Below are positions 1 to 11,915 of a stretch of DNA of 64,000 nucleotides, piece by piece. Origin of the DNA: Ophthalmolycus amberensis (Eukaryota; Chordata; Actinopteri; Perciformes; Zoarcidae); assembly GCA_024529925.1 (NCBI GenBank), contig JAFEUB010001065.1, positions 769,501-833,500 of the forward strand, given 5' to 3'. The position numbers were made by a program, and so were the translations under genes. The notes under the pieces were generated by a model. That model searched no databases. It was not told where the DNA came from and was given only the letters and a program-made list of their open reading frames with translations. Each line of letters opens with the position of its first letter. Position 1 is the stretch's first letter.

Positions 1-111
1 TTAGACACTAAAATATGGAATCAATCCAGTGCAGACACCTATTGTAAAATGTATTTTATAGGAGAGTAAAAGTACAACACTAAGTATGCAATGTGTCCTT
101 AACGGTTCGAA

Positions 112-548
112 TGGTGTCCAATGGAAAGTTATTCCTCATTTTTCGTGCGTTTTCCTGCGAAAGCCAACAGCTCCTGTCAATTTCTGCATCTTACATGCAA
201 CGGTCTTTTCAAAATAAACTTCACAGGAAACCAATTAATTAGGTTGAGGCATGAAAACTGCTTGGTAAGGCTAAAGAAAAAGATTATGAAATACTTAGTT
301 AGGTTTAGGAAAAGATCGTCATTTGAGTTACTGACGTACGCAAGTTACGTGACAAATAAATCAACATTGACTAGTTTCACCTGGGGAATGAACTTTATAT
401 TCTTTCAACTATCTGAAGCTCACACATGGGTTCATTGTTTAACTGTGTCCCGTGCTTCCCGTGTGGAACCAAAAGTCAATGTTGACTTATTTAAGTAACG
501 TACATTACATAAAGTACTTAACTTACTTCACATACGTAACTGAGGGTA
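112..548. repeat. Dispersed repeat D1, copy a, inverted arrangement
   Basis: Contains the motif GTTAGGTTTAGGAAAAGATC near 299-318 and a forward arm at about 350-387 (ATCAACATTGACTAGTTTCA). An opposed arm at about 455-495 reads CCAAAAGTCAATGTTGACTT. Related sequence recurs near 8.66, 11.17, 42.08 and 52.8 kb, so this is a dispersed family and not a gene. Two oppositely oriented arms suggest either a fold-back element or two head-to-head copies. The long frame at 121-498 has no recognisable protein features. Family name unknown. Confidence 0.5.
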
Positions 549-3248
549 CTAAACAAACACAGTTATTTGAAGCCATTATCTTTTATTAACTTACTCTGAA
601 ACTAATTGACCACAAGGGGTCATCTTGACCAAGCTAAACTAGGAATGAGACCCAGTTGTACTGGATATGATTGTGTATGTGATTAATTAACATAATTTGA
701 TTTCATCTTTAAATCACACACGATGATGAAAAAGAAGAAAGAAAATAGGGGACTGTGTCGTTCTGATCCAGCTGCAGTGTCTCGCGGTGCCCTCTGTGGC
801 CTGGGAACCTTGTGGTTTTTGCCCTGTGGCCACTGTCAGCCTCCATACAAATGGAAACTGAAAGTGATTCAGGAGCTGCTGCCTGTTCTGCTGTGTATCC
901 ATTGACATGTTGCTTGTCAACTGAGAGGTCAGCTCACCTGAGGGTAGTAAAAGCATTTAAGCAAAAGGAGAAAAATGCTGATTTCTAATATGCTAAGATA
1001 TTCTCGTGCTTATAGTCTTTACTGAAAAGCCCTTTCCTTTAAAATTATTGATGCTTACAGCCTGCAGGCTGTCTTCGATGATTAATCGAGTGAAAAAGTC
1101 ACAGTTCGCTGTTCTGTACCTGAGTCCCCATGCCGGAGAGCTGGGAGTAGGAAACCCTTTTCTTTTAAGGGGGTGTGGGATGATATGCTCACAGTAAAAC
1201 AGATAATCCACATCAACTAGAAGTCTCCATTCTCCCTGACAGAGGGATAATGCTCTGTACCTGCTGTTATATCTACTGCCATCGTCTCTCTCAGATGTGA
1301 TCGATGCTGCGGTTCACGCTTGCCATTTAACAGATATACACCATTAACTGTACCATGGCATCCAAATCTAACCGGAGGTGCTTTCCAAAGGCCAGTAAGT
1401 AAATTGAAATGTCTTTCTAAAGCTTGATCTTTAGTGGCCTTTAAATAGAAGAGAAATATCACGGCACGAGAGAGAGGGAGAGATGAAGTAGAGGAGAAGG
1501 CAGGTGGAGATAGTAAGAGCAGGAAGTGAGAGGGCTGTCGTTTTCACTGAAGTCTGTGCAGGAAACAATCGTAAAAAAAGGAAGAAGTTGTGCCAGAGAG
1601 GTTGGATGCTGCTTTTGAGTGTCGTCTTCCCATAAAGATGAATCAATATTACTTAAGATGCAATGCAAATAAAACAAGAGCCAATCCAAGCCATCAAGGC
1701 ATGAGATTACACCCTGCTATTTACTCGCAATTATATCGCATCAAAACTTTTCAGACCGGCAGCTCTGTGATTTTGAGCGGTTGCAATACTCTTTCAAGAA
1801 AAAGTTTCAATAGATTTGTACAGGCAGAGCACCAACTATAATGTACATTTAGTTTATGTCCGTCCCGCACAGCGTGATTGGTTGAGGCCTTGATTAACAG
1901 TGCAAAAGCACAGAAAAAATATCTTGTTCTAACAAAACCTTAAGTCACTTTGTTGTTGCTTTGACATTTGAAAAATACATTATAACATAAGTATGCAAGT
2001 ACACTGCCACACATGTAGTTTTTTAATTGGAGCAGAATAAAATTGTTTAACTTTCTTAAAATCACAAAGACAGAAAGACTGATGTGAACGATGATGAGAA
2101 ATTGTAGTGAGTTACAAAGGCTCGACACATGTCTCTATTACATTTTCATATATACAGCATAATCAAATGTGAGCATTTCTAACAGCAGGGGGTGTTACTT
2201 CGTCAAGGTTGATAAAACCAGCTTTGCCCTGATGTAAAGAGTTTCTACACTGAAAGATATTTGTCTCCTCGGAAGTGCCTTTATTGTATTGCCAAGTACA
2301 TTTTGCAAGGAAATGCACCTGCTGTCTGGATTATGTTACCTGGTCACTTTCTATCAGGTAGAGGTAATCGATCCTATATTTTTGTAATGTATGCAAGTCA
2401 CACGCAAGAAAAGAAAATATCCGGTGTCTGAGGCTGTTGCGAATGAAATGGCAACAGGTCCGTCTACCTGCCTCCGATCACTCATTGCTCGTCACCACAA
2501 GCTGCGAATAGTGCTGCTAGCTACTTCCATTGGAGAACATTTGGCATCAATGGGCTGGGTTTTTCAGTAAGATTGTTCTGTAAATCTAGCGAACTCTAAC
2601 CATGACTCAACGCTGGCATGTCAACATAGGCAAATTGTCCAAGTGAAATTGGGGCCAACTATTCATGAGCAATACCAAAGTAACGCGGAGTAACCTATAG
2701 CGGTAACTGCAGTCTCGCTAGGATACTGCGAGACTGCAAGTCTGTAAGCACATTGCTGCGGAATCTGTCAATCATGCTGCACCTCCACCCTGTCCCGCCT
2801 CCCGGCCCAAGCTCCCACCAGCCAGTCTTCATGAAAAACTACAACAATTGCAACGTGAAACAGGAAATACTGCAGCATTTCTAACAGACTGAATCATCGC
2901 AATTGATAAAGAGAAGACTATTGAAGCAGCGAAATGTGATCTCACAGAAATACATGAAATGACCACGACCTCTTCTTGTATTTCTGTGAGGAGCGAGTAC
3001 TCCCAAAACAGAGGGATTCGTTGGTATATTGATCCTGGGAGGGTTAGCAAGGATGACGGAACGCCTTTAAGTCCGCACCAAGCGAACCTGGAGGCCGCTA
3101 GCATTGCTAGTGAAACTAATGTACAGCTATTGCACAAAATGAGAAAAATCAGCAGGTGCTAGCCTTCATATATGTGAAAATGTAAGCTTCTTTTACTTTC
3201 TAGATGTTGTTTAATAAATTGCTGATGAAACTTGCTTGCGCACATTTC

Positions 3249-3250
<2 letters not shown>
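549..3250. other. No gene seen; AT-rich sequence with repeat debris
   Basis: No domain-bearing frame or clear exon was found. About 2500-2570 (GTGCTGCTAGCTACTT followed by AACATTTGGCA) resembles 51150-51215, indicating a second, unnamed dispersed repeat. Frames at 2829-3162 run through each other on both strands and match no family I recognise. Confidence 0.5.

Positions 3251-3287
<37 letters not shown>
3251..3287. repeat. (GT)n microsatellite
   Basis: An uninterrupted GT run of about 36 bp. No gene is associated with it. Confidence 0.95.
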
Positions 3288-3289
<2 letters not shown>

Positions 3290-4243
3290 GTGCAAAGAAG
3301 ACATCTGCACTGGTATTTAGTTTGAGGAGCTCAAAGGATTATTTATATAAACATAATGCATGAGACAGAACCATAAAAAAACATGAATCCTACTTTAGTT
3401 GCTACGAGTAGATATTGTATTATGATAATACATATGGAAAGTATTTCAAATTCATTGTTGTTGAATATTATACTGATCAACATTCTGCCACTAGCCAGAT
3501 AGGTTAAATAGTAATGTGTCCCCATAATGTAAAAGAGAATGTAGTCTGACAATGACGTGTCGGAGAAACATTGAACATACATTTTTTCACACTTCTATAC
3601 ATTTTTATTTACATGTATATGCACTGTTGTCAAAATTGAAATGAGGGTTGAACATCAAAATGATAAACAGTGCCAGGCTTTAGTTAGTCTCTCAAGGAGC
3701 TTCAGAAGTTGTGCAGTAAATCTGCAGCTGTGCATGAGTCCCCACATAACTCAAATCATAATATATTGGGCTGCAGCTGATGGAGGACACATGAATCCCT
3801 CTGAGTTTTCACTTCCACTGTGTCCTGTTCTAACTTGATGTAGGTCTATGTCATTTTCTTGAATTATTCTCTGTTCATTCCTTTCTTGTGCTCCCTCCTT
3901 GATAATGTATTAACTGACTGGAGTTTACTTACTAGGAATATATTGATGTGTCATATGATACAATGTTGCTTTGGTTCACGTCTTCCTTTCATGCAAATAA
4001 AACAGATTTGGATTCAAATTAAATTCTTTTGCTATTTCTCTCTCTATCTCTGTCTCCCTCTCGCTATGTCTCTCCTCCCTCTCTCCTTCTAGCTGTGAGA
4101 GAGGAGAAGAACCAATGGGCCCTATCGGCCCCTGAAGACCAGTGCCGTCCCCCCATCGCTCACCCAACCTCATTACCTCGAGCCCCTACACACTCCCTGT
4201 TAGTCACAATTCAGAAAGCATACAGTTCAGAAAGCATACACTG
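3288..4243. other. No gene seen
   Basis: AT-rich sequence with short frames on both strands. It holds a pyrimidine-rich stretch (TCTC runs) at about 4036-4090 and nothing recognisable otherwise. Confidence 0.5.
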
Positions 4244-4251
4244 CACACACA

Positions 4252-4293
<42 letters not shown>

Positions 4294-4316
4294 GAGAGAG
4301 AGAGAGAGAGAGAGAG
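4244..4316. repeat. Compound (CA)n-(GA)n microsatellite
   Basis: A CA run to about 4288 is followed by a GA run at 4293-4316. The apparent frames through it encode only His-Thr or Arg-Glu repeats and are artefacts. Confidence 0.95.
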
Positions 4317-4599
4317 CAATTAAAAATGCAGTCTTGCATATTTGTGCGGCATTTATGTTCTCTATAGCAGAGTAATATTGACGCTCTAACTGGCTGCTGT
4401 TAAAGAAGAATTCTGAAATATTTGCAAACAGACACATTAGATCTCTGGACCTCCCATTTTGTCCTACAGACTCATACGGGAATCATTTTTGATTTAGCAC
4501 TGAATAATAAACTTTAGAAATGATCACATAGAGAAGGTAAAAGCCTATTGTAATAAGGTTTTGTAACACTACTATTAAATTATCATGAAATTACCAATT

Positions 4600-4677
4600 T
4601 TGTCATTTTGCAGGAGCCCAGTGGACTCCTTCTCAAGGACCCCCGGCATGTCCCCAGACCCCACTTTGAGAACCATT
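4600..4677. mobile_element. hAT terminal fragment
   Basis: The segment ends CCACTTTGAGAACCATTG. This resembles the reverse complement of the common hAT terminus CAGTGGTTCTCAAAGTG. The other end was not found, so this is a short relic assigned by terminus similarity only. Confidence 0.4.
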
Positions 4678-4748
4678 GTCCTAACATTAGCCGGCTGCGT
4701 GGCTCCCAGGGACAAAATATCCTGAAAAGGATGATTATACTGTCACCA

Positions 4749-4780
<32 letters not shown>
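4749..4780. repeat. (GT)n(GC)n microsatellite
   Basis: A GT run passes into GCGCGC and back to GT. This alternating purine-pyrimidine DNA has no coding meaning. Confidence 0.9.
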
Positions 4781-7018
4781 ATTTGGAGAAACCCTGCTTC
4801 AACTGTACCAGCAGGGGCTCCGAGGCTCCACTAGATGGCAGTGTTGTGTGTTACAGCCAGAGCTTTGGTTCATGAACACAACCATCTCACTAGAGTGAGT
4901 GAACAACTAAAGCTAAGTACGTGCAAAAACCTACAAATAATTATTCATAGTTCATAGTTAAGAGAGTCGCAATTAAAAACACAGTCATCATTTTTTTTAT
5001 AAATATGATGAATTGATTGTAGCTGAACAAATGAACTGAATCCCTCTCCAAGTACAGCCCTTCAACAGTAATCAAGTCTAATGCTGCAACAACAACAAAA
5101 GCTTGTATTATCACTTGATCTGATGATTATTTTTGTTTATTATTAATCGTTTGGTATAAAATATTGGGCTATTTATATAATATGCCTAAAGTTGAAGGTG
5201 ACAACTTGATATTGTTTTGTCAAATATTCAATTTACAATAATGTAAAATAGAGAAATCAAACAGCTCAAATGACTCACATGATACATTCATGATCAAAGA
5301 TGACTCGTCGTCTGATTGACTGATCATGTCAATTCTAGTCAAGCCTCTTAAGATTGTATACAGTTGTACAATTCATGTTCATGATGAAACCTAATATGAT
5401 CACTGCAACGTTTTCAAGTAACAACATTTCTTACCTTCATGTATTAATATTAAACTTAGTGACAGGGTGGAACCTCAAGTGGTCCGCATGTGTTTGAGTG
5501 GAAGTTTAAGCTGCCATTTTAAAGAGGGATCCGACAATCATGGTTGTATTTTTTATTACACCACAGTTTGTGTGTGTTGTTTTGGATCTTTATCGTGTTG
5601 AGTTGTGTGTTCTTTTAATGTACAGAGAAGGGCATTGCAAACTAGCTTCGGCCATTACTGCTGTGGTATGTCAGTTGGTCCATGCTATGTAATTGTCCCG
5701 AAACAATAAAGATGAATCAAATGCATTTAATCAACAGAGTCCGGGTTTAGACATCAGCACTGTTATAATTCACAAACTAAAACAGACCCGACACAGAAGA
5801 GGGACACAGAGGAGCAGACAAAAAGAAGCACGATTGCAAGCCTTAAAAAAACATTTTTCTGAATTCGTCTTGCAAGATTTCTTTAAAATATCCGTTTCTT
5901 TACGCAGAAATCTCTTTAAGTAACAAAGTTACCGTCATTTCTGTTTTTTTTTTTGTAGTTCTAAGCAACTCATGTAGATCTTTCTACGTGAATACAATTT
6001 TCTCATGCTCTGTATCGACAGAAGAAAGAAGTATAGAGTAAAGGTTGTATGTGCATTGACATCGGTGACGTGGTTAAGTTTAAGAAGTGGAGAATACCCC
6101 AATAAAAAGTAACAGAGCACTGTAGCAGTAAATTTGTCTACGGAGAGTTAAAGTCATTTAGTTCTCAGGTTCTGTAAATCATATCGCTCTGCTATTCTGA
6201 ACATTCGTCTCTACTGAGAAGAATAAGGAGCCTCACTCTCACTCATTAAAACTAAAACACATGATACTACTGTAATATTTCTTCATGGCCGTATTAACCT
6301 CCCTGTGAAATGTGTCGTTGTTCTATGGTAGAATACTACCTGTTCCAACATTGTCTGTATGGTAATAAAATACAGTAATATGGGAATATGCAACACGTAG
6401 CACAAAACGGAAATATCAAAGATCGTAAACGAGATAATTTTGACATAGCTACCGGTGTAAACTACAACATATACTCAACTACTGAGTGGAATTTTAGGTA
6501 CTTATACTTAACTTAAAATGTGTTTTATATTTCGACACAAATGTTGTATTTGTAAAAGTTGTACTTTTCACTCCACTATGGATATCATCTATAGATAGCA
6601 TCGCTTTAAAGACTTTTATGAAATATATTTTATTGTTATACAGAAAATTACAGAACAGAGGAATTTTCACATTACAATGCTGCTTATATCAATAGCAATG
6701 TATACCAATGTGCAATATCAACATTGCATATTTCCTATTTGCTGTAATACAATATCTTATCTTACCTTATCTTATATGCTAATGCTTTAGTAAAACATAA
6801 TCTGTATATATTATTGATATTGTATTACTTTACTATGAAACTTGATAGCATACTGTTGTATTTCAGTGTAATGCAGAACTTTTACTTGTTTACAGTGTGT
6901 CTTTGCTAAATGATAAATCGAAAACCATGAACATCTTATCATATACATTGTTGCAGTACCTAAAATAAGTATAAAAATGAGCTCCAACACACAACATTAA
7001 CAAACAATAAAAGGCATT
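4781..7018. other. No gene seen; AT-rich
   Basis: Two kilobases of AT-rich sequence with only short frames and no recognised domain, SINE box or LINE tail. I see nothing supportable here. Confidence 0.5.
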
Positions 7019-7083
7019 ATTATAATAATAATAAGAAAATATGATTAATACTCATTATATTATTAATAATAATAATAATAATA
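7019..7083. repeat. (TAA)n-rich microsatellite
   Basis: Imperfect TAA/ATT triplet runs flank a short unique segment. The minus-strand frame that begins here reads Ile/Asn repeats and is an artefact. Confidence 0.8.
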
Positions 7084-7792
7084 ACACATTTCATTTTCAT
7101 ATGTAAGGAAAACATATGAAGTAAGAGATTGAAAGTAATTTTAGCAAAATGTTCTCGAGCCAGTTGACAAAGTAAGCCTGGAGCTTTCAGGGGCCCAGAA
7201 CTCCAGGAGCCCTGGGGCAGTTGCAAATGTATAATTGAAGTAAAAATTCTGAATACAAATTGACAATAATCTTGTTCCAAATGAGACTGTTTAGAAATAA
7301 CAATGTGGGTCTGATGTGGATCACACATGTTGTGCTTTGGTTGAAGAGGACAACAGCAGAACGGAGCTGGTGTTGAAATGATGTCTAAATGTGAGTTCAC
7401 TTTATTAACACCTATGATTGTGAAAGAGGGAATGATGAGATAGAGAGGGCATGCAGCAAAGAGAAAAGAAGCGTTGCCTCCAGACGATTCTCTTCTCATT
7501 AGGCTCTTACTCCATTTATTAATAGCCAGTCATTGGGGTTGCAGGGAAATTTCCGTTGCCTGCCACTATGCATGTAGGAGTGATTTTTCTTTCACTCAAT
7601 TGGCTTACCGTTGCACTATTTGGTCTGAATGTGTGTGTGTTTTTTTAAAGCGACCGCCCTCTCTCTTTTGTTTCTCTCTCTTTCTCTCTGTCATGCACAC
7701 TTCAATGGAAAGCTGTCAAAGTTATTGGGAAAGTAAGACTGGTGTACAAGCTGATAGAAATGTCCTGCTATTGGTTGTCAGACCTGTCAATA

Positions 7793-7794
<2 letters not shown>
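7084..7794. other. No gene seen
   Basis: Contains a mixed-composition stretch at about 7470-7600 with homeodomain-like ATTAATAG sites. I saw no splice-framed exon or protein domain. Confidence 0.45.

Positions 7795-7862
<68 letters not shown>
7795..7862. repeat. (GT)34 microsatellite
   Basis: A perfect 68-bp GT run, the longest dinucleotide repeat in the window. The Cys-Val frames across it are artefacts. Long perfect runs of this kind can adopt Z-DNA and are usually length-polymorphic. Confidence 0.97.
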
Positions 7863-7864
<2 letters not shown>

Positions 7865-8639
7865 ATGAAGCTAGATCTGCTCCCTGCTAGCTTGTTTAGT
7901 GTGTTTTATAGGGGCTGGAGACATCACATGGTGAGGATGTACCGGTAGTTCTTTTAGTTTTTCCATTTTCACCCTTAATTTGTCTTTTTTTCCCCAAAGT
8001 TTAATCTTCTAAATGAATGGATGAGAATGATGTCATTTCTTGTCTTTTCTTACTGACAAACAAACAGAATAATACAATACAACCCGGGCACACCAGCATT
8101 TAGATTAGCAAAATGTAGTCGATTGTGTTGCGTGGGTAAAGTTCACCCACACAAATCTTTTAAGTTGTCTTTTGACAAGCGAATATGAGCAGTTACATAT
8201 TAGCACACCGTGGTGCTAGTGCTGACGTTTGAAGGAGCAGAGTGCCGGAGTGTCCAAAACAGTGGCAACCTCCAAGCTAGCTAGTTAGCAAGCTAGCTTG
8301 GAGAGCTAGTGTGTCACAAGTGTTAGCATGTTCACAGCTGACGAGAGTGTTAGCAGTTCCCTCGACTGCTACAGTAGTAGAAACTGTGAGTATACAAAGC
8401 CTAGTCTCATTCCCAGGACGTCAAATTATGTTTTGTCACGGCCCTCGGACTCTGATACCGACGCACAAGGCACCCTCCAGCATCCATATGAGACACACCG
8501 GGCTTTCAAGTAACTCCAATGTAAACCCATCCTTGTCATTATTAGAGGCTCAGAGCAACTGACATATAAAGATATAACATATGACATATAACGAGTCACA
8601 AAGTGTGCCTATCAGGAGTTTGGGATGGTTGGATGGAAG
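7863..8639. repeat. Probable dispersed repeat with a small perfect hairpin
   Basis: A perfect 11-bp inverted repeat (CCAAGCTAGCT at 8272-8282, AGCTAGCTTGG at 8291-8301) encloses an 8-base loop. The following sequence (8400-8480) has the feel of a dispersed fish repeat, but I have no second copy in the window to prove it. No gene is seen. Confidence 0.4.
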
Positions 8640-8659
8640 GGTCAAACAAATACAGGACT

Positions 8660-8790
8660 TTCACCGTGGAGCTCTTTGGTCCAATGTGAAACCAAAAGTC
8701 AACGTTGACTCTTTTGAAGTGACATAAGTACGTTTTATGAAGTGGCTATCTTACGTCCCACGTCAATTTACAGAGCCTACGTAACTAGCC
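8660..8790 (-). repeat. Dispersed repeat D1, copy b
   Basis: The block CCAAAAGTCAACGTTGACT followed by an ACGT-rich run matches the second arm of copy a. It contains the perfect 14-bp palindrome AGTCAACGTTGACT at 8697-8710. This is a partial copy, opposite in orientation to copies c and d. Confidence 0.5.
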
Positions 8791-10440
8791 TGTCTAATAA
8801 AATACTAATTTCAACCCATGTTCTTCTAAACCTAGCCAAGTAGTTTTGTGACGCGAAGGGGTCGTCTGTATGTGAGGAGTTGGGAAAGAGAACAGATTGG
8901 TGTACACTGTGTGTATACTACCACTTATTTTGTGAGAATATGACCTTTGGTGTGCAGTGTGACCCTTACCCTTAGTCTGTCTCTCCTTAATGTCCGACTT
9001 ATCTACCCTGAAGGCCAGCATAGCACTCAGCTTTATCCATTTTTGATGAAGACATACATTTTTAAAAACAGCTCATAAAAGTATAGTTTCATTTAAAAAG
9101 GCTCTGTAACTTCTTACAACAGCTGGTCAATGTCGTTTTTTACATTACTCAAACAGTAGAGAATAGTTTACAGGAGTTTGTCATGGATTCATAGACATGC
9201 AATGCACTGGTGATTATTCACGAGGCGATTCACTTTCACTTCTTCAAAAAAATGAAGTTTGAATGACTTCAAAACTAACTCATAATTCACAGCCCATATG
9301 ACCTAATATCCTAAACTAGGTAGTAGAATTTACATTTGGTTCATTGGCTGTGTCTCTAACGCCTCACTTGTGTGAGAACATATTACTTGTACAGTTGCAT
9401 TGTAAGCCTTACCTGGCTCGCTCGCGTCTTGCTTTGGCGACGTAACATGCAAAGATCTGACGTCAGTGACTTTTCGGGAAGCCGCCTCTGGAGTACAAGG
9501 CACAAGAAGGCGCAGCCTGTTATACACTGAGAATTTTTAATTTCAAGTGATCCTTAAAGATCAAATATTTATTTCCCCACATTGGAACAGTTTGAATTTA
9601 AAATAACAACTGTCACTACAGAAATATGGAGGATGTCATCCAGTGCAACAGTGTGCCTCATCCATGTGTTTTTAATAGTTTCTGGATAATAACGGAGCTC
9701 TGTGGCACAGAGGACAAAGATATACAAGGCTTGGATACTTCATTCTTTTACTTCATTGACATGACTCTTTATGACAAGTATGGCTTCATAACTTTACCAA
9801 ATATTCAGGTTTACTGGCTAAACTGGTTCATATTCTTAACACAGAATATAGATTATGACATAAAAAACAACATTACGTCTGAGAATCCATTAGGTAGTGG
9901 TAAGACCAAAGACTGAAGCCAGTGTGTGTGTAAATGTGTGTGTGTGTGTGTGTACCTATTCTCTCCTGCCATTACTAGTAGCGTCCATCACCATCATCAA
10001 CACGAGGGTCAACCAGAGGACGGCCATCCCTTATTTACACACACACAACCACACTACACACACAGCTCCACTCACACTTTTCCTGCATTGTAAATTTTGT
10101 CGATGTGTGTGTGTGTGTGTGTACAGGGACATTTAAATGAACAAGATTTAACATGAATCTACCCTTTCATTAATGTACCATAATGGACAAGTTGTGTTCA
10201 CCATCCAATCACATAAACACCCCAAAACACACACACTGCAGGACAGTGGTGCCCATGCCATTATTGGCTCTATTGTTGAACATGTGACACACACACACAT
10301 ACACACACCCCAGCTCCCTAATCCACAATCTGTGTTTGAAATGCAGGGCCAGGGTCAAGGATTACAAAAACTCTGATGATCAAATAATGCAGGAATTCTT
10401 ATTCCAGTGCAGCGCCTGATCGTCTCTACTCCAGAATACT
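8791..10440. other. No gene seen; short GT/CA microsatellites
   Basis: GT runs lie at about 9922-9951 and 10104-10121, with short CA runs near 10040-10060 and 10285-10305. The frames here are short and unsupported. Confidence 0.5.
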
Positions 10441-10845
10441 CAACGAGGAGAGGGGAGAGGGGAGAGAGAGGGAGGAGGAAGGGAAAGGAGGGAGGAGATG
10501 ATCGTGGATACAAGAGAGGGACAAGGAAATGTTAGGAGGAGAAGGATGAGGAGGAAAATAAGGAAGAGTACAATGACAGAGATGATGAGACATACGGGCA
10601 GGACAGGGAAGAAAATAATGAAATGGAAGAAGAGGAGGCGATGAGGCAGAGGTGGAAGGAGGAGAGGGGAAAGAGCAGGAAGCAAAGCCCAAGAGAGAGC
10701 AAGAGAAAAATGAGGAGAGATGGGTTGGAGTAAAAAAAGGATGAGCTGAAATGAGGAAAGAGAAAAGAAAACGAGAAGAGAAGATGGGCAATGCTGAACA
10801 TTGAGCAGGGGACAAATAAAAAAGAAGGCAAACCAAAATAAATGA
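10441..10845 (+). repeat. Polypurine (GA-rich) tract
   Basis: About 400 bases that are overwhelmingly A or G on the plus strand. The open frames on the opposite strand (Ser/Leu/Pro-rich, up to 178 residues) follow from this bias and lack family features. Such tracts can form triplex (H-) DNA under supercoiling. That is known for the sequence class and not shown here. Confidence 0.75.
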
Positions 10846-11059
10846 AAATGATTTTTGTTTTTAGTCGATTCTAAAAGTAGAACAGATGCTGAGAAAAGTG
10901 AGCACAGATTGATGTGGTTGGTGATATATTGGCATGTGGTGGCAGGTTGCTTCAGCAGGGCTTCTAAATGCAACACAGTGTCACTCCCAACTCCTCTAAT
11001 ATGGCAGCTTGGTCAGTGGCCCTGCGCTTCAAACTAGGATGCTCTTCATACCCCTCTAG
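10846..11059. other. No gene seen
   Basis: A short unique stretch between the polypurine tract and D1 copy c. Confidence 0.4.
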
Positions 11060-11345
11060 TATCAGTGCAGTTAAAGCTTGTTACATGCCTGGAGTCTTTT
11101 CAAAATAAACCTCCATCATAGGTTTACTTAGCTTTTAGGTTTACTTATGCAAGAGAACTACTTAGGTTGAGGAAAAGATCATGATTGGGATCAAAATAAG
11201 TTAGGTACGTTTGTTAGGTAAAATACGTAACTGAAGTCACTTGGGTTTGTCAGATATATAACAAAACTAAAGTAAAATGAATGAGATATATTCATAATAT
11301 AGATATATTAAATAATTTTGACTTGGTTTCACACAGGACACACAT
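11060..11345 (+). repeat. Dispersed repeat D1, copy c
   Basis: The order of blocks is TTTTCAAAATAAACCTC, then GGTTGAGGAAAAGATCATGA, then TACGT-rich sequence, then TTGACTTGGTTTCACAC. This is the same order as the forward part of copy a and in copy d. No coding capacity. Confidence 0.5.
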
Positions 11346-11814
11346 TGATCTCCTGGCTGAAAGTCCGGTGTTAGTCTGACCCGTCCATGTTCCCCTCTCA
11401 CCAGCCCTCACTCTTTATCCTATGTCACTTCCTCTGACCGACGTAATGGGTTTACATTAGAGTTAGTTAAAGCCTGGTGTGTCTCATACAGACGCTAAAG
11501 GATCCACGCATCAGTATTTGACGAGGTGGCAGAGAGAACAGGTTGCTTAATGACCGCAGACCTTTTTACCGACTGCCTGTGGAATCAGTGGATGTGCTCA
11601 TTGCACAAGAAGCTTGATTTTACTGTGGATTGTTTGAGTCAGAACAGCAGGGAGTTTTGTCTTTAGCTGATATTTTTAGAAGCTACTTAAAAATATTAAG
11701 GATCCAGCTATAATCTTTTTGTTTCTCTCAATGAGAGAGAAAAACATATGCATTCAGGCGCTGTGTTCTTTTTTTTCTCCACATATTAGGTTTTGCCGTC
11801 ATTTGATAGTGCAG
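11346..11814. other. No gene seen
   Basis: Unique-looking sequence. I found no exon, RNA gene or recognisable repeat. Confidence 0.45.
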
Positions 11815-11915
11815 CTGAAGTTGGGGAAAGGGAGGAGAGAGGTGATGACATGCAGCAAAGGGCCACGGCTGGAGGAACTCAGCCTTCGTATGTGGGCGCC
11901 CACTCTACCAGGTGA
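11815..11915 (-). repeat. tRNA-derived SINE fragment, family 2
   Basis: In the minus direction it reads a tRNA-like head (TCACCTGGTAGAGTGGGCGC) and then a block ending GTGGCCCTTTGCTGCATGTC. The same head and tail blocks occur at 39551-39645 on the plus strand. The A-box-like segment fits an RNA polymerase III promoter. It is a short relic and not a tRNA gene. Confidence 0.55.

Noticed and set aside
121..498. 125-codon plus frame near the window start
   Set aside because: It crosses the dispersed D1 repeat, has no domain, and other copies of the repeat do not keep it open.
7474..7948. Open frames encoding long Cys-Val runs
   Set aside because: They are readings of the (GT)34 microsatellite, open in several frames at once.
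10426..10976. Minus-strand frames up to 178 codons, Ser/Leu/Pro-rich
   Set aside because: All frames are open because the plus strand is nearly all purine. No motifs or start context.
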